Of a stretch of 62,060 bases of DNA, positions 33,181 to 41,746 are shown in pieces. The DNA lies in NCBI GenBank assembly GCA_050257395.1, contig JBLMWU010000063.1:1-62060 (forward strand). The letters are read 5' to 3'. How positions within the stretch are numbered: position 1 is the first letter of the stretch; the number at the start of each line of letters is the position of its first letter. This DNA comes from JAIRTY01 sp050257395. GTDB taxonomy: Bacteria; Actinomycetota; Actinomycetes; Streptosporangiales; Streptosporangiaceae. A program made the position numbers and the translations under genes. The notes under the pieces were generated by a model. It was given only the letters and a program-made list of their open reading frames with translations. It was not told where the DNA came from and made no database searches.

Positions 33181-33538
33181 GTGGCGCGGTTAGCGGTGGT
33201 GTCGGGCGGCGGGACGGGAATGGGCAAGGCAATCGCGGCCCGTCTTGCCGCCGACGATGATGATGTGGTCATCATCGGGCGGCGGGGCGGGGTGCTCGAG
33301 GCGGCCGCCAGCGAGCTGAACGCCGCTGCGCCGGGCACAGTGTCCTGGCAGGCTGCCGACCTCACCCAGCCGCACGAGGTTGAGCGGGCCGTCGCAGCTG
33401 TCGAAGGACCGGTTGACGTCCTGGTCAACAACGCGGGCGGGATCGCCTCGCGTGGCATGCCAGCGGACCAGCAGGCGGAGGTGGCCCGCGCCTGGGCGGG
33501 TGCTGCAAGCCAACGGCGGCGCGCTGCTCGGGAGATAA
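33181..33538 (+). pseudogene. Short-chain dehydrogenase/reductase with its middle deleted
   Basis: The N-terminus (GTG at 33,181: ARLAVVSGGGTGMGKAIAARLAAD...) carries the TGxxxGxG cofactor motif and VDVLVNNAGG, then MPADQQAEVARAW. At about 33,495 the frame breaks. Another frame supplies VLQANGGALLGR and stop at 33,536-33,538, the normal SDR C-terminus. The catalytic Ser/Tyr/Lys region is missing altogether. So both ends survive and the middle (about 120 residues) is lost, the same pattern as the methyltransferases at 11.2 and 23.1 kb. Confidence 0.8.
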
Positions 33539-33580
33539 ACCCAGCTCAGGGCAGGTCAGCTGCTCAGGAGGTACTTCACG

Positions 33581-34543
33581 ATGCTGTCCACTGCGTTTAC
33601 CGACCTCGTGGGCTGCCGGGTTCCGATACAGCAGGCAGGCATGGGCGGGGTCTCGACACCTGAGCTGGCGGCCGCGGTCGCGGATGCGGGTGGCCTCGGC
33701 ATGGTCAGCATGGTGATGAACCCCGCTCACGACGTCGCGACGGCACTGGATGCCCTGGCCGGCCAGACCGCCGGCATGGTAGGGATCAATTTCCTGATGC
33801 CTTTCCTCGATCCCGAGGCGGTCGACGCCGCAGCGAGCCGGGTGCGGGTGGTCGAGTTCTTCTACGCCGACCCCGACGCGGCCCTGATCCGCCGCGTGCA
33901 CGACGGCGGGGCCCTGGCCGCCTGGCAGGTGGGCTCGCCAGCCGAGGCACGCGCTGCCGTGGATGCCGGGTGCGACTTCATCGTCGCCCAGGGCACCGAG
34001 GCCGGCGGGCACGTGCGCGGCCAGCTGAGCCTGCTGCCCCTGCTCGACCTGGTGCTCGGCGAGGTCGATGTTCCGGTGGTGGCGGCCGGGGGCATCGCCA
34101 CGGCGCGGGGCGTGGCCGCCGTGCTGGCTGCCGGTGCTTCCGGGGCCCGGCTGGGCACCCGCTTCGTTGCCACGCCCGAGGCGAACGCCCATCCCCTGTA
34201 CGTCGACGCCCTGCTCAGGGCATCGGCCAGCGATACCGTGCTCACCACTGCGTTCTCTGGCATGTGGCCCGATGCTCCCCACCGGGTGCTCAGCTCATGT
34301 GTCGAGGCCGCTCACAATGTCACCGGCGAAATCGTGGGAGAGATGGCCATGGGCGCCGCACGGGCTCCGGTGCCCAGGTTCTCGGTGCCCCCACCCACGC
34401 GGGACGCGTCAGGCAGCGTTGCGGCCATGGCGCTTTACGCCGGGGAGTCCGTGGGCGCGGTGACAGAGGTAGCGGCGGCCGGAGACGTCGTCCGGGAACT
34501 CGCCGAGGGCGCTGAGCGGCTACTGCGCGCCGGGGCGTCCTGA
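33581..34543 (+). CDS. Nitronate monooxygenase / NAD(P)H-dependent flavin oxidoreductase family protein
   Basis: A 320-residue FMN TIM-barrel protein. It begins FTDLVGCRVPIQQAGMGGVSTPELAAAVADAGGLGMV, typical of 2-nitropropane dioxygenase, and later has DFIVAQGTEAGGHVRG and VVAAGGIATARGVAAVLAAGASGARLGTRF, which bind the FMN phosphate. AGGAGG precedes the ATG by eight bases. Such enzymes oxidise nitroalkanes (propionate-3-nitronate) or reduce quinones. Adjacent to the Sua5-like gene 15 bases downstream on the same strand. Confidence 0.9.
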   Translation: MLSTAFTDLVGCRVPIQQAGMGGVSTPELAAAVADAGGLGMVSMVMNPAHDVATALDALAGQTAGMVGINFLMPFLDPEAVDAAASRVRVVEFFYADPDAALIRRVHDGGALAAWQVGSPAEARAAVDAGCDFIVAQGTEAGGHVRGQLSLLPLLDLVLGEVDVPVVAAGGIATARGVAAVLAAGASGARLGTRFVATPEANAHPLYVDALLRASASDTVLTTAFSGMWPDAPHRVLSSCVEAAHNVTGEIVGEMAMGAARAPVPRFSVPPPTRDASGSVAAMALYAGESVGAVTEVAAAGDVVRELAEGAERLLRAGAS

Positions 34544-34558
34544 CCCTAAGCTCAGGGC

Positions 34559-35179
34559 ATGGCCAGGTACTTCGACATCCATCCGGCCAATCCGCAGCGC
34601 CGTGCGATCGCCGAGATCGCCGACATCGTCCGCGATGGCGGCGTGATCGCCTACCCGACGGACTCCTGCTACGCGCTCGGCTGCCAGTTCGGCAACAGGG
34701 AAGGCACCGCGAGGATCAGGGCGATCCGCCATCTCGACGACCGGCACCATCTCACGCTGGTGTGCCAGGACTTCGCCCAGCTCGGCCAGTTCGTGTACGT
34801 CGCCAAGCCGGTGTTCCGGGCTATCAGGGCGGCGACCCCGGGCAGTTACACCTTCATCCTGCCCGCGACCAAGGAAGTACCGCGCAGGCTGCAGCACCCG
34901 GGGAAGAAGACCGTCGGGGTGCGGATACCGCGGCACCTGGTGACCCAGGCGCTGCTCGCCGAGCTGGGGGAGCCGCTGGTGTCGAGCACCCTGCTGCTGC
35001 CCGGCCAGGACGAGCCCATGACCCAGGGGTGGGAGATCGACGACCAGCTCGGCCATGAGGTCGACGCGGTGATCGACTGTGGTGACTGCGGCACCGAGCC
35101 GACGACGGTCATCGACTTCTCCCAGGACGAGCCAGAGATCCTGCGGCGCGGGGCCGGGGACACGTCCGGCTTCGAGTGA
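34559..35179 (+). CDS. Sua5/YciO/YrdC family protein (threonylcarbamoyl-AMP synthase-like)
   Basis: A 206-residue YrdC-fold protein. Core segments are GGVIAYPTDSCYALGCQ, the RIRAIRHLDDRHHLTLVC stretch, PGSYTFILPATKEVP and RIPRH. These belong to the YciO sub-group, which differs from the essential Sua5/TsaC enzyme; it may use ATP and threonine or have a related role. The start has 15 bases after the flavoprotein stop. Confidence 0.85.
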   Translation: MARYFDIHPANPQRRAIAEIADIVRDGGVIAYPTDSCYALGCQFGNREGTARIRAIRHLDDRHHLTLVCQDFAQLGQFVYVAKPVFRAIRAATPGSYTFILPATKEVPRRLQHPGKKTVGVRIPRHLVTQALLAELGEPLVSSTLLLPGQDEPMTQGWEIDDQLGHEVDAVIDCGDCGTEPTTVIDFSQDEPEILRRGAGDTSGFE

Positions 35180-35249
35180 GCTCACGGCGCCGGCTAACCG
35201 GCCAGCCGGCGCGGCCGGGAATGACGGTGCCCCGGCGCATACTGTGGCC

Positions 35250-35705
35250 ATGGTGGCGTGGAAGGACGTGGCGCAGGCGGAACCCGGGTTCGCGGCGCGG
35301 GTGCAGCGGCTCTTCGAGGCGGGCAGGCACAAGACGATCGCGACGTTGCGGGCCGACGGCTCGCCGCGGATCTCGGGCATCGAGTGCGAGTTCGCCGACG
35401 GTGACCTCCGGTTCGGGTCGATGCCGGGCGCGCGCAAAGGCGCGGATCTGCGGCGGGATCCGAGGTTCGCCCTGCACGGCCCGGTGTTCCACCCGCAGGA
35501 TGGCAAGGAGGCCGAGTGGCCGGGCGAGGCGAAGATCGCCGGGCGCGCGGTGCTCGCGGGGCCGATCGGCGACGGGCCGGATGGAGACCTGTTCGTCGCC
35601 GATATCGCCGAGGTTGTCATCACCCGGCTGAACCCGGAGGCGACCCTGCTGGTCATCGAGTCGTGGACGCCGCAACGGGGACTGCGCACGGCCGAACGAG
35701 AGTGA
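35250..35705 (+). CDS. Pyridoxamine 5'-phosphate oxidase family protein
   Basis: A 151-residue split-barrel flavoprotein with FAARVQRLFEAGRHKTIATLRADGSPRISGIECEFADGDLRFGSMPGARKGADLRRDPRFALHGP, a common F420/FMN-binding layout in actinobacteria. Followed seven bases later by the YcaQ-like gene, with which it is probably co-transcribed. The start is an ATG at 35,250 or GTG at 35,253. Cofactor unknown. Confidence 0.85.
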   Translation: MVAWKDVAQAEPGFAARVQRLFEAGRHKTIATLRADGSPRISGIECEFADGDLRFGSMPGARKGADLRRDPRFALHGPVFHPQDGKEAEWPGEAKIAGRAVLAGPIGDGPDGDLFVADIAEVVITRLNPEATLLVIESWTPQRGLRTAERE

Positions 35706-35712
35706 CCCGCCC

Positions 35713-36888
35713 ATGACCGCGGAGCCCGCGGCCCCGGGCGTGCTCGCCTGGAGTGGTGTCACGGCGCGGCGGATGGCCCGCCACTTCCTGGCCGAGCCGG
35801 CCGCCGGCCTGGACCCGGCCGCCGTTGCCGGGGTGCTGTGCGGCGCGCACGCGCAGGTGCTCAGCGCCGCCGAGCTCTCGATCGGGCGGCGCATCGCCGG
35901 CGGAACCCGCACCGGGGTACAGCGCGCGCTCTGGGAGGAGCGCACCCTGGTCAAGACGTTCGGCCCGCGCGGCACCATCCACTTGCTGCCCACCGGCGAC
36001 CTGCCGATGTGGACGGGCGCGCTGTCGGCCCTGCCGTCGTCGGTGCCCCGGCACCCGGAGGGGGTCTGCTTCACCCCGGAGCAGGCGGACGAGGTCATCG
36101 CCGCCATCGGCGATGTGCTGGCAGACGCCGAGCTGACCGTCGATGAGCTGACCGAGGCGATCGCGGACGTGGCCGGGCCGTGGGCCGTCGAGCAGACGAT
36201 GGAGGCATTCGGGGGGCGGTGGCCGCGCTGGCGCCAGCTCACCAGCACAGCCGCCCACCGCGGAATGCTGTGCTTCGGGCCGGGCCGGGGCCGCAAGGTG
36301 ACCTACACCAATCCGCACCGCTGGCTGCCCGGCTTCCAGCCGGCGGCCGGCGGCGGAGCGCTGCGCACACTCGTCCGGCGCTACCTGTACGCGTACGGGC
36401 CAGCCACCCCGCAGCACTTCGCCAAGTGGCTGGCCATCCCGCCGCGCCACGCCGCCAGCCTGTTCGGCTCGCTGGCCAGCGACCTGATGCGCGTCGAGCT
36501 GGACGGCGAGCCGGCCTGGGCCATCGCCGGCGACACGGGGACCCCGCCGGGGCCGCACCGCGGAATCCGGCTGCTGCCCTACTTCGACGCCTACGTCGTC
36601 GCCGCCCAGCCCAGGGAACGGCTGTACCCGGGTGCCGCCGCCACCCGCGCGCTCACCCCCTCGGGGCAGGCCGGGAACTACCCGGTCATGCTCGTGGACG
36701 GCGTGGTCGGCGGGGTGTGGCACCAGCGCCGCTCGGGCCGCAGGCTCGCCATCACCGCGGAACCGCTGTGCGAGCTCACGGCGCTCCAGCTCCGCCAGCT
36801 CCACGACGAGGCCGACCTCGTGGGCGCGGTCATGGAATCGGCCGTCACGCTCACCGTGGGCACGGTGACGGCCGGCGCGCACGCCTGA
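35713..36888 (+). CDS. Winged-helix DNA-binding domain protein (YcaQ/AlkX-like)
   Basis: A 391-residue protein of the HTH_42 family: VLAWSGVTARRMARHFL at the start, WEERTLVKTFGPRGTIHLLPTGDL, the central segment with RWRQLTSTAAHRGMLCFGPGRGRKVTYTN, and LLPYFDAYVVAAQPRERL near the C-terminus. The E. coli relative YcaQ (AlkX) is a DNA glycosylase for alkylated bases and crosslinks. The catalytic QxQ/QxD residues are not obvious here, so a repair role is possible but not shown. It overlaps the PPOX gene context with only seven bases between. Confidence 0.8.
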   Translation: MTAEPAAPGVLAWSGVTARRMARHFLAEPAAGLDPAAVAGVLCGAHAQVLSAAELSIGRRIAGGTRTGVQRALWEERTLVKTFGPRGTIHLLPTGDLPMWTGALSALPSSVPRHPEGVCFTPEQADEVIAAIGDVLADAELTVDELTEAIADVAGPWAVEQTMEAFGGRWPRWRQLTSTAAHRGMLCFGPGRGRKVTYTNPHRWLPGFQPAAGGGALRTLVRRYLYAYGPATPQHFAKWLAIPPRHAASLFGSLASDLMRVELDGEPAWAIAGDTGTPPGPHRGIRLLPYFDAYVVAAQPRERLYPGAAATRALTPSGQAGNYPVMLVDGVVGGVWHQRRSGRRLAITAEPLCELTALQLRQLHDEADLVGAVMESAVTLTVGTVTAGAHA

Positions 36889-36942
36889 CCCAGCCACGCG
36901 CCCGGCCCGCGGAGGCTGTTGCCGGCGGGACCCATCGGCCGG

Positions 36943-36998
36943 TTGACGCAACCCATCGGTTGCCATAATGTAGCAACCACCAGGTTGCTACATGGAGG
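36943..36998 (+). promoter_or_regulatory. Promoter with doubled inverted-repeat operator for DUF2182 gene
   Basis: TTGACG (36,943-36,948) and CATAAT (36,964-36,969), spaced 15 bases, are a plausible -35/-10. Between them GCAACCCATCGGTTGC (36,948-36,963) is an inverted repeat with 6-base arms, and TAGCAACCACCAGGTTGCTA (36,971-36,990) is a perfect 8-base-arm repeat just after the -10. Both share the core GCAACC-N4-GGTTGC, with centres 25 bases apart. GGAGG at 36,994-36,998 is the ribosome site for the ATG at 37,004. The repressor is not encoded next to it. Confidence 0.8.
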
Positions 36999-37003
36999 AC
37001 GTC

Positions 37004-37747
37004 ATGGCTGAGCACGGAGCGGGGATGGATCCGCAGGATGCGGCGTTGCCGGCGGCGGGCGGCGGCGACGCCGCCCCTGCGGTGCCGGCAGCCGTGGCGC
37101 GGCCGTTGCCGGCCGTGACGGCCGCCGCTCTGACGGGGACGCTCGGGCTGGCCGCCGCGTGCTGGGTCATCGCGGTCCGGCAGACGAACGGGATGGACAT
37201 GGGGACCGCGACCCGGCTCGGCCCGCTCGGGGCCTTCATCGCCGTGTGGGTGGCGATGATGGCGGCGATGATGCTGCCGGGCGCGGCCCCGGCCGTGCTC
37301 AGGCGCGCCCGGGCCGCCGGCGTGCGGGCCGTGCCGCTGTTCGCCGGCGCTTACCTCGCCGTGTGGGCACTGGCGGGCGTGGCGGTGTTCGCGCTGTACC
37401 GGCCGCATGGCACGGTGGCCGCGGGCGCGGTGGTGATCGCCGCGGCTATCTACGAGGTCACGCCGCTCAAGCGATACTGCCGCCGCCGCTGCCGCGACAG
37501 CACCGGCTCCGGGTTCAGGTACGGGCTCTGCTGCGCCGGATCGAGCGCCGGGCTGATGGCGATGCTGGTGGCGCTGGGCGTCATGAGCATCACCTGGATG
37601 GCGGTGATCGCCGTGCTCGTCCTCGCCCAGAAGCTCCTGCCCGCCAGGAACGTCATCGATCTGCCGCTCGCGCTGGCGATCGCCGCGCTCGGGGTCCTGA
37701 TCCTCGCGGCCCCCGCCCTCATTCCCGGGCTCAGCCCGCCGATGTGA
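37004..37747 (+). CDS. DUF2182 membrane protein
   Basis: A 247-residue integral membrane protein with six or so helices and the DUF2182 signature WVAMMAAMMLPGAAP followed by AGAYLAVWALAGVAVFALY and YEVTPLKRYCRRRCRDS. Cysteine/histidine positions (CRRRC, CCAG) suggest a metal link, in agreement with proposals that DUF2182 proteins handle metal ions. The ATG at 37,004 is used because GGAGG lies five bases before it; an ATG at 36,992 would include that site in the coding region. The DUF899 gene follows after 70 bases. Confidence 0.88.
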   Translation: MAEHGAGMDPQDAALPAAGGGDAAPAVPAAVARPLPAVTAAALTGTLGLAAACWVIAVRQTNGMDMGTATRLGPLGAFIAVWVAMMAAMMLPGAAPAVLRRARAAGVRAVPLFAGAYLAVWALAGVAVFALYRPHGTVAAGAVVIAAAIYEVTPLKRYCRRRCRDSTGSGFRYGLCCAGSSAGLMAMLVALGVMSITWMAVIAVLVLAQKLLPARNVIDLPLALAIAALGVLILAAPALIPGLSPPM

Positions 37748-37817
37748 GCCGTCACCGGCGGCGCGGGCGGGGCCACGCCGCGGCGACAGCAGGACGACAC
37801 CGAAAGGAAGACAGCTG

Positions 37818-38582
37818 ATGACCAGTCACAAGACCGGGACCCGTGAGGAATGGCTGGCCGCCCGGCTGGAGCTGCTGACGGCTGAGAAGGCGCTGACGCG
37901 CCGCACCGACGAGGTGGCCCGGCAGCGCCAGGAACTGCCCTGGGTCCGCGTCGGCAAGCAGTACCGGTTCGACACCGACGAGGGGCCAGCGACGCTGGCC
38001 GGGCTGTTCCAGGGCCGCTCGCAGCTTCTCGTCTACCACTTCATGTTCGGGCCCGACTACACCGCTGGCTGCCCGTCCTGCTCGGCGATCGCCGACGGGT
38101 TCAGCGGCTCGGTCGTCCACCTCGCCAACCACGACGTCACGCTGACCGCGGTGTCGCGGGCCCCGCTGGCGAAGATCCAGGCGTACAAGCAGCGGATGGG
38201 CTGGAGCTTCCCCTTCGCGTCGTCCTGCGGCAGCGACTTCGGCTACGACTTCCAGGCCGGGCACACCAAGGAGGCGTGGGACGCCGGGGCCGTCGAGTAC
38301 AACTACCGGGTGACGGACCTGCGGGCGCCGGCCGGCGAGGAGGAAGCCAGGAACGCCTGGACCGAGGAGATCGTCGGCACGGACTGGGAGACCTACCGGC
38401 GCGAATCACCCGGGATGAGCGCGTTCGCGCTGGAGGATGGCGTCGTGTACCACACCTACTCGGCCTACGAGCGCGGGCTGGATGCCATCTGGGGCATGTA
38501 CCAGTGGCTCGACCGCGCCCCGCTCGGCCGCAACGAGGACGGCCACTGGTGGCGCCGCCACGACGAGTACGGCGCGCCCTGA
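37818..38582 (+). CDS. DUF899 thioredoxin-like protein
   Basis: A 254-residue protein of the DUF899 family (thioredoxin fold): LPWVRVGKQYRFDTDEGPATLAGLFQGRSQLLVYHFMFGPDYTAGCPSCSAIADGF. The CPSC motif in a thioredoxin-like position and HFMFGP are typical. The rest (YKQRMGWSFPFASSCGSDFGYDFQAGHTKE; GLDAIWGMYQWLDRAPLGRNE) is conserved across the family. Function unknown; redox or dithiol chemistry is possible. Same strand as DUF2182 and probably in its operon. Confidence 0.9.
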   Translation: MTSHKTGTREEWLAARLELLTAEKALTRRTDEVARQRQELPWVRVGKQYRFDTDEGPATLAGLFQGRSQLLVYHFMFGPDYTAGCPSCSAIADGFSGSVVHLANHDVTLTAVSRAPLAKIQAYKQRMGWSFPFASSCGSDFGYDFQAGHTKEAWDAGAVEYNYRVTDLRAPAGEEEARNAWTEEIVGTDWETYRRESPGMSAFALEDGVVYHTYSAYERGLDAIWGMYQWLDRAPLGRNEDGHWWRRHDEYGAP

Positions 38583-38598
38583 CGCACGCCAGGCTCCG

Positions 38599-40266
38599 TC
38601 AGGTGCTGCCGCGGGGCCGGTGCCCGGCCGGCTGCTGCACGCCGGCGGCGAGCAGGGCGAGGTGGAGGGAGGCGCGGGACTCGGCGGCGTCCAGGCTGAC
38701 GCCGAGGATGCGCTCGATGTGGCGCAGCCGCTCGTACAGCGTCGGCCTGGCCAGGTGGGTCCGGGCCGCGGCCTCCGCCTTGTTGCCGCCCGCGGCCAGG
38801 TAGGCGGCCAGCACGCCGGTCAGCCCGCTGCCGTGGGCGGCGTCGTAGGCCAGCAGCGGCCCGAGCTCCCGCTCCACGAACACCTCCAGCCGCGGGTCGC
38901 CGCCGAGCAGGTAGACCAGGCCGCGCAGCCGCAGGTCGGCCAGCCGGTAGTACAGCCGCCCGCCGGCCTCCGCCGGGGACTGGGCGGCCGCGTCGGCGAC
39001 CTGCTGGGCTTCCAGCAGGCTGCGGCGGGCGCCGGCCAGGGAGGGCGCAGCGTCCCCGGCGCCGATCACCGGGTCACCCGCGGGCGGGCCGGGGGAGTGG
39101 CGGGCGCGGTCGGCGAGGCGCCGGCGGGCGGCGGCGCAGATGGTCTCCAGCAGGTGTGCCTCGTCCGCCCGCGGGTCGAGAGCCAGCAGGGCGCCAGCCC
39201 GTTCATCATCCAGGGAACCGACCAGGGCGGGGACCCGCCCGGCCCGGCAGGCATCGGCCAGCGCCTCGGCCACCTCCAGCACCCGGGCCTGGGCGAGCAG
39301 GCCGGGGCCGCTGCCGGGGAACCTGACCACCAGCCCGAGCAGCCGCCGCCCGTCCACGGGCAGGCCGAGCGCGCGCGCCCGGGTCTCGGCCTCCTGCGGG
39401 GACGTGGCGGACTGCGCCAAGAGCGCGGTGAGCAGGGTCCGGTGCGCCTGCCGTTCCAGGCTTTCCTGCTGCCGGGTCAGCAGCCGTCCCAGCGCCAGCG
39501 TGGTGGCGGCCCGTTCCACCAGGACGGTGTCGCCGGGCAGGGGAGGGGCGCCGCACACCAGGATGACCCGGCCCCAGTCCTCACCGCGCGCGCCCACCGT
39601 GGTGATCAGCCATCCGGCCGCCGGGTCGTAGCAGGTCCGTGGGGTATGGGCAGCTGCCGCGGCCCGCTCGGCGAACCCGGCGAGCAGCCGCTGCGGGTCG
39701 GTCCCGGCCGGCTCGTACGCGAGCACGTGATCCGACAGGTCGGTGAGGATCACCGGCCGCCCGGCCAGCACCGCCGCCTGGCGCACCACCTCCTCTGCCG
39801 GTGCCCCCGCCACCGCCAGGTCCGTGAACACCTCGTGCAGCCGGGCCGCCTCCCGCAGCTCCGCCAGCTGCTCATCGATGATCCGCCCGTGCACCGCCTC
39901 GGTGATCCCCACGAACGGCACTTCCCGCCGGAACGCGATCAGCGGCAGCCCAGCCTCGTCCGCAGCATCGGCCAGCGCAGGCGGCAGCTCATCCACGAAC
40001 CGCCGCCCCAGCTCCACCGCCACCCCGCTCACCCCCGCCCCCGCCAGGTCAGCGACATAAGCAGCCAGCAGCGCATCGTCATCGGGGAGCGCGATCCCCG
40101 TCGTCAGCACCAGCTCGCCCCCGCGCAGCAGCCGCCCAGCATCCGCCAGCTCGATCGCGTGCACCCACCGCACCAGCGCGTCCAGCCCGCCCCGCCCCGC
40201 GACCACCTCCGGCTCGCCCCGCCGCACGGCGTCCATCGCCAGGACTTGCTCAAGGGTCGGCAGCAT
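38599..40266 (-). CDS. PucR family transcriptional regulator
   Basis: A 555-residue regulator. N-terminal PucR domain (about 5-120) with MLPTLEQVLAMDAVRRGEPEVVAG and GGELVLTTG, a central GAF/GGDEF-like region (about 150-430), and a C-terminal helix-turn-helix (about 480-545) LAAGGNKAEAAARTHLARPTLYERLRHIERILGVSLDAAESRASLHLAL. PucR relatives control purine, pyrimidine and amino-acid breakdown. It diverges from the aminotransferase-mmsA operon with 184 bases between starts, so it very likely regulates it. Confidence 0.92.
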   Translation of the reverse strand: MLPTLEQVLAMDAVRRGEPEVVAGRGGLDALVRWVHAIELADAGRLLRGGELVLTTGIALPDDDALLAAYVADLAGAGVSGVAVELGRRFVDELPPALADAADEAGLPLIAFRREVPFVGITEAVHGRIIDEQLAELREAARLHEVFTDLAVAGAPAEEVVRQAAVLAGRPVILTDLSDHVLAYEPAGTDPQRLLAGFAERAAAAAHTPRTCYDPAAGWLITTVGARGEDWGRVILVCGAPPLPGDTVLVERAATTLALGRLLTRQQESLERQAHRTLLTALLAQSATSPQEAETRARALGLPVDGRRLLGLVVRFPGSGPGLLAQARVLEVAEALADACRAGRVPALVGSLDDERAGALLALDPRADEAHLLETICAAARRRLADRARHSPGPPAGDPVIGAGDAAPSLAGARRSLLEAQQVADAAAQSPAEAGGRLYYRLADLRLRGLVYLLGGDPRLEVFVERELGPLLAYDAAHGSGLTGVLAAYLAAGGNKAEAAARTHLARPTLYERLRHIERILGVSLDAAESRASLHLALLAAGVQQPAGHRPRGST

Positions 40267-40372
40267 CGATGCTCCTGGGTGCGGGAATCGCCATCACGGG
40301 GGGCATGGAAATCGCCGGCGCCGTTTCCGGGTGGCGCCGGCGGTTCTTCATGCCGCCCGTCCGGCGGATGGT

Positions 40373-40404
40373 ACAGGTTGTAAGGATTACCCCAGATTAC
40401 CTGT
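40373..40404. promoter_or_regulatory. Candidate PucR-dependent control site
   Basis: In the divergent region ACAGGT (40,373-40,378) and ACCTGT (40,399-40,404) form a 6-base inverted repeat, and inside it GATTACC occurs twice as a direct repeat (40,385-40,391 and 40,395-40,401), exactly 10 bases apart. This A/T-rich island, about 50 bases before the aminotransferase start, stands out from its surroundings and may be the regulator target. No exact motif for this PucR type is known to me. Confidence 0.4.
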
Positions 40405-40450
40405 CACTCTGTAGCTGCCCGAAGGTCCGCCGCCACGCCAGACTGGCCTT

Positions 40451-41746
40451 ATGTCTGAACTCCTCGCGCGGCACCGCGCCGTCATGCCCAACTGGATGGG
40501 GCTCTACTACGACGACCCGATCGAGATCGTCCGCGGCAGCGGCAGCCGGGTGACCGACGCCAGCGGCCAGACCTACCTCGACTTCTTCTGCGGCATCCTC
40601 ACCAACATGCTCGGCTACGACATCCCGGAGGTCCGGGAGGCGGTCGAGCGCCAGCTGGCCACCGGCGTCGTGCACACCTCGACGCTGTACCTGATCCGCA
40701 GCCAGGTCGAGCTGGCCGAGAAGCTCGCGCGGCTGTCCGGGATCGAGAACGCGAAGGTGTTCTTCACCAACTCCGGCACCGAGGCGAACGAGACCGCCCT
40801 CATGCTGGCCACCGCCACCCGCCAGTCCAACCAGGTGCTGGCCATGCGCAACAGCTACCACGGCCGGTCGTTCGGCGCCGTGGCCATCACCGGCAACATC
40901 GCGTGGAAGAGCTCCCCGCTGGCCCCGTTCGGCGTGCACTACCTGCACGGCACCGACCGCACCCTGCCGGCGTTCGCGAAGCTGACCGACGCCGAGTACA
41001 TCGAGGCGTGCGCCGCCGACCTGCGCCACCTGCTGAGCATGGCGGGCCGCCAGGTCGCCTGCCTGATCGCCGAGCCGATCCAGGGCGTGGGCGGGTTCAC
41101 CATGCCGCCGGACGGCCTGTACGGCGCTTACCAGCAGGTGCTGGCCGAGCACGGCATCCTGTTCATCGCCGACGAGGTGCAGACCGCCTGGGGCCGCACC
41201 GGCGAGCACTTCTGGGGGATCAGCGCGCACGGCGTGACCCCGGACATGATCACCTTCGCCAAGGGGCTGGGGAACGGGTTCGCGATCGGCGGCGTGATCG
41301 CCCGCGGCGACCTGATGGACGGGCTGCCGGGCAGCGGCATCTCCACCTTCGGCGGCAACCCGCTGTCCACCACGGCCGCCAGCGCGACCCTGGACTACCT
41401 GCTCGACCACGACCTGCAGCGCAACGCGGCCGTGCTCGGCACGATGATCATCGACGGGCTGCGGGAGGCCGCCGCGCCGCTGGCCGCGGTCGGTGAGGTA
41501 CGCGGCAAGGGTCTGATGTTCGCCGTGGACCTGGTGGACCCGGCCACCGGCGCGCCCAGCCCGGCGCTGGCGGGCCGGGTGCTGGCCGAGACCCGGCAGC
41601 GCGGCCTGCTCATCGGCAAGGGCGGCCTGCATGGGCACGCGCTGCGGATGGCGCCGCCGATGGCGCTGACCGAGGCCGACGCCAAGGAGGGGCTGGGGAT
41701 CCTGACCGACGCGCTGCGCGCGGTGGACGCGGAGGCGGCCCGATGA
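40451..41746 (+). CDS. Class III (omega-)aminotransferase
   Basis: A 431-residue PLP enzyme. Features include RVTDASGQTYLDFFCGILTNMLGY, VFFTNSGTEANETALMLA, YHGRSFGAVAITGN, the acidic IADEVQTAWGRTG and K271 in ITFAKGLGNG, the Schiff-base lysine. It forms an operon with mmsA through a four-base ATGA overlap (41,743-41,746). The pairing suggests removal of the amino group from beta-alanine or a related omega-amino acid to a semialdehyde that mmsA converts to acetyl-CoA or propanoyl-CoA. Which one cannot be told from sequence. Confidence 0.92.
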   Translation: MSELLARHRAVMPNWMGLYYDDPIEIVRGSGSRVTDASGQTYLDFFCGILTNMLGYDIPEVREAVERQLATGVVHTSTLYLIRSQVELAEKLARLSGIENAKVFFTNSGTEANETALMLATATRQSNQVLAMRNSYHGRSFGAVAITGNIAWKSSPLAPFGVHYLHGTDRTLPAFAKLTDAEYIEACAADLRHLLSMAGRQVACLIAEPIQGVGGFTMPPDGLYGAYQQVLAEHGILFIADEVQTAWGRTGEHFWGISAHGVTPDMITFAKGLGNGFAIGGVIARGDLMDGLPGSGISTFGGNPLSTTAASATLDYLLDHDLQRNAAVLGTMIIDGLREAAAPLAAVGEVRGKGLMFAVDLVDPATGAPSPALAGRVLAETRQRGLLIGKGGLHGHALRMAPPMALTEADAKEGLGILTDALRAVDAEAAR

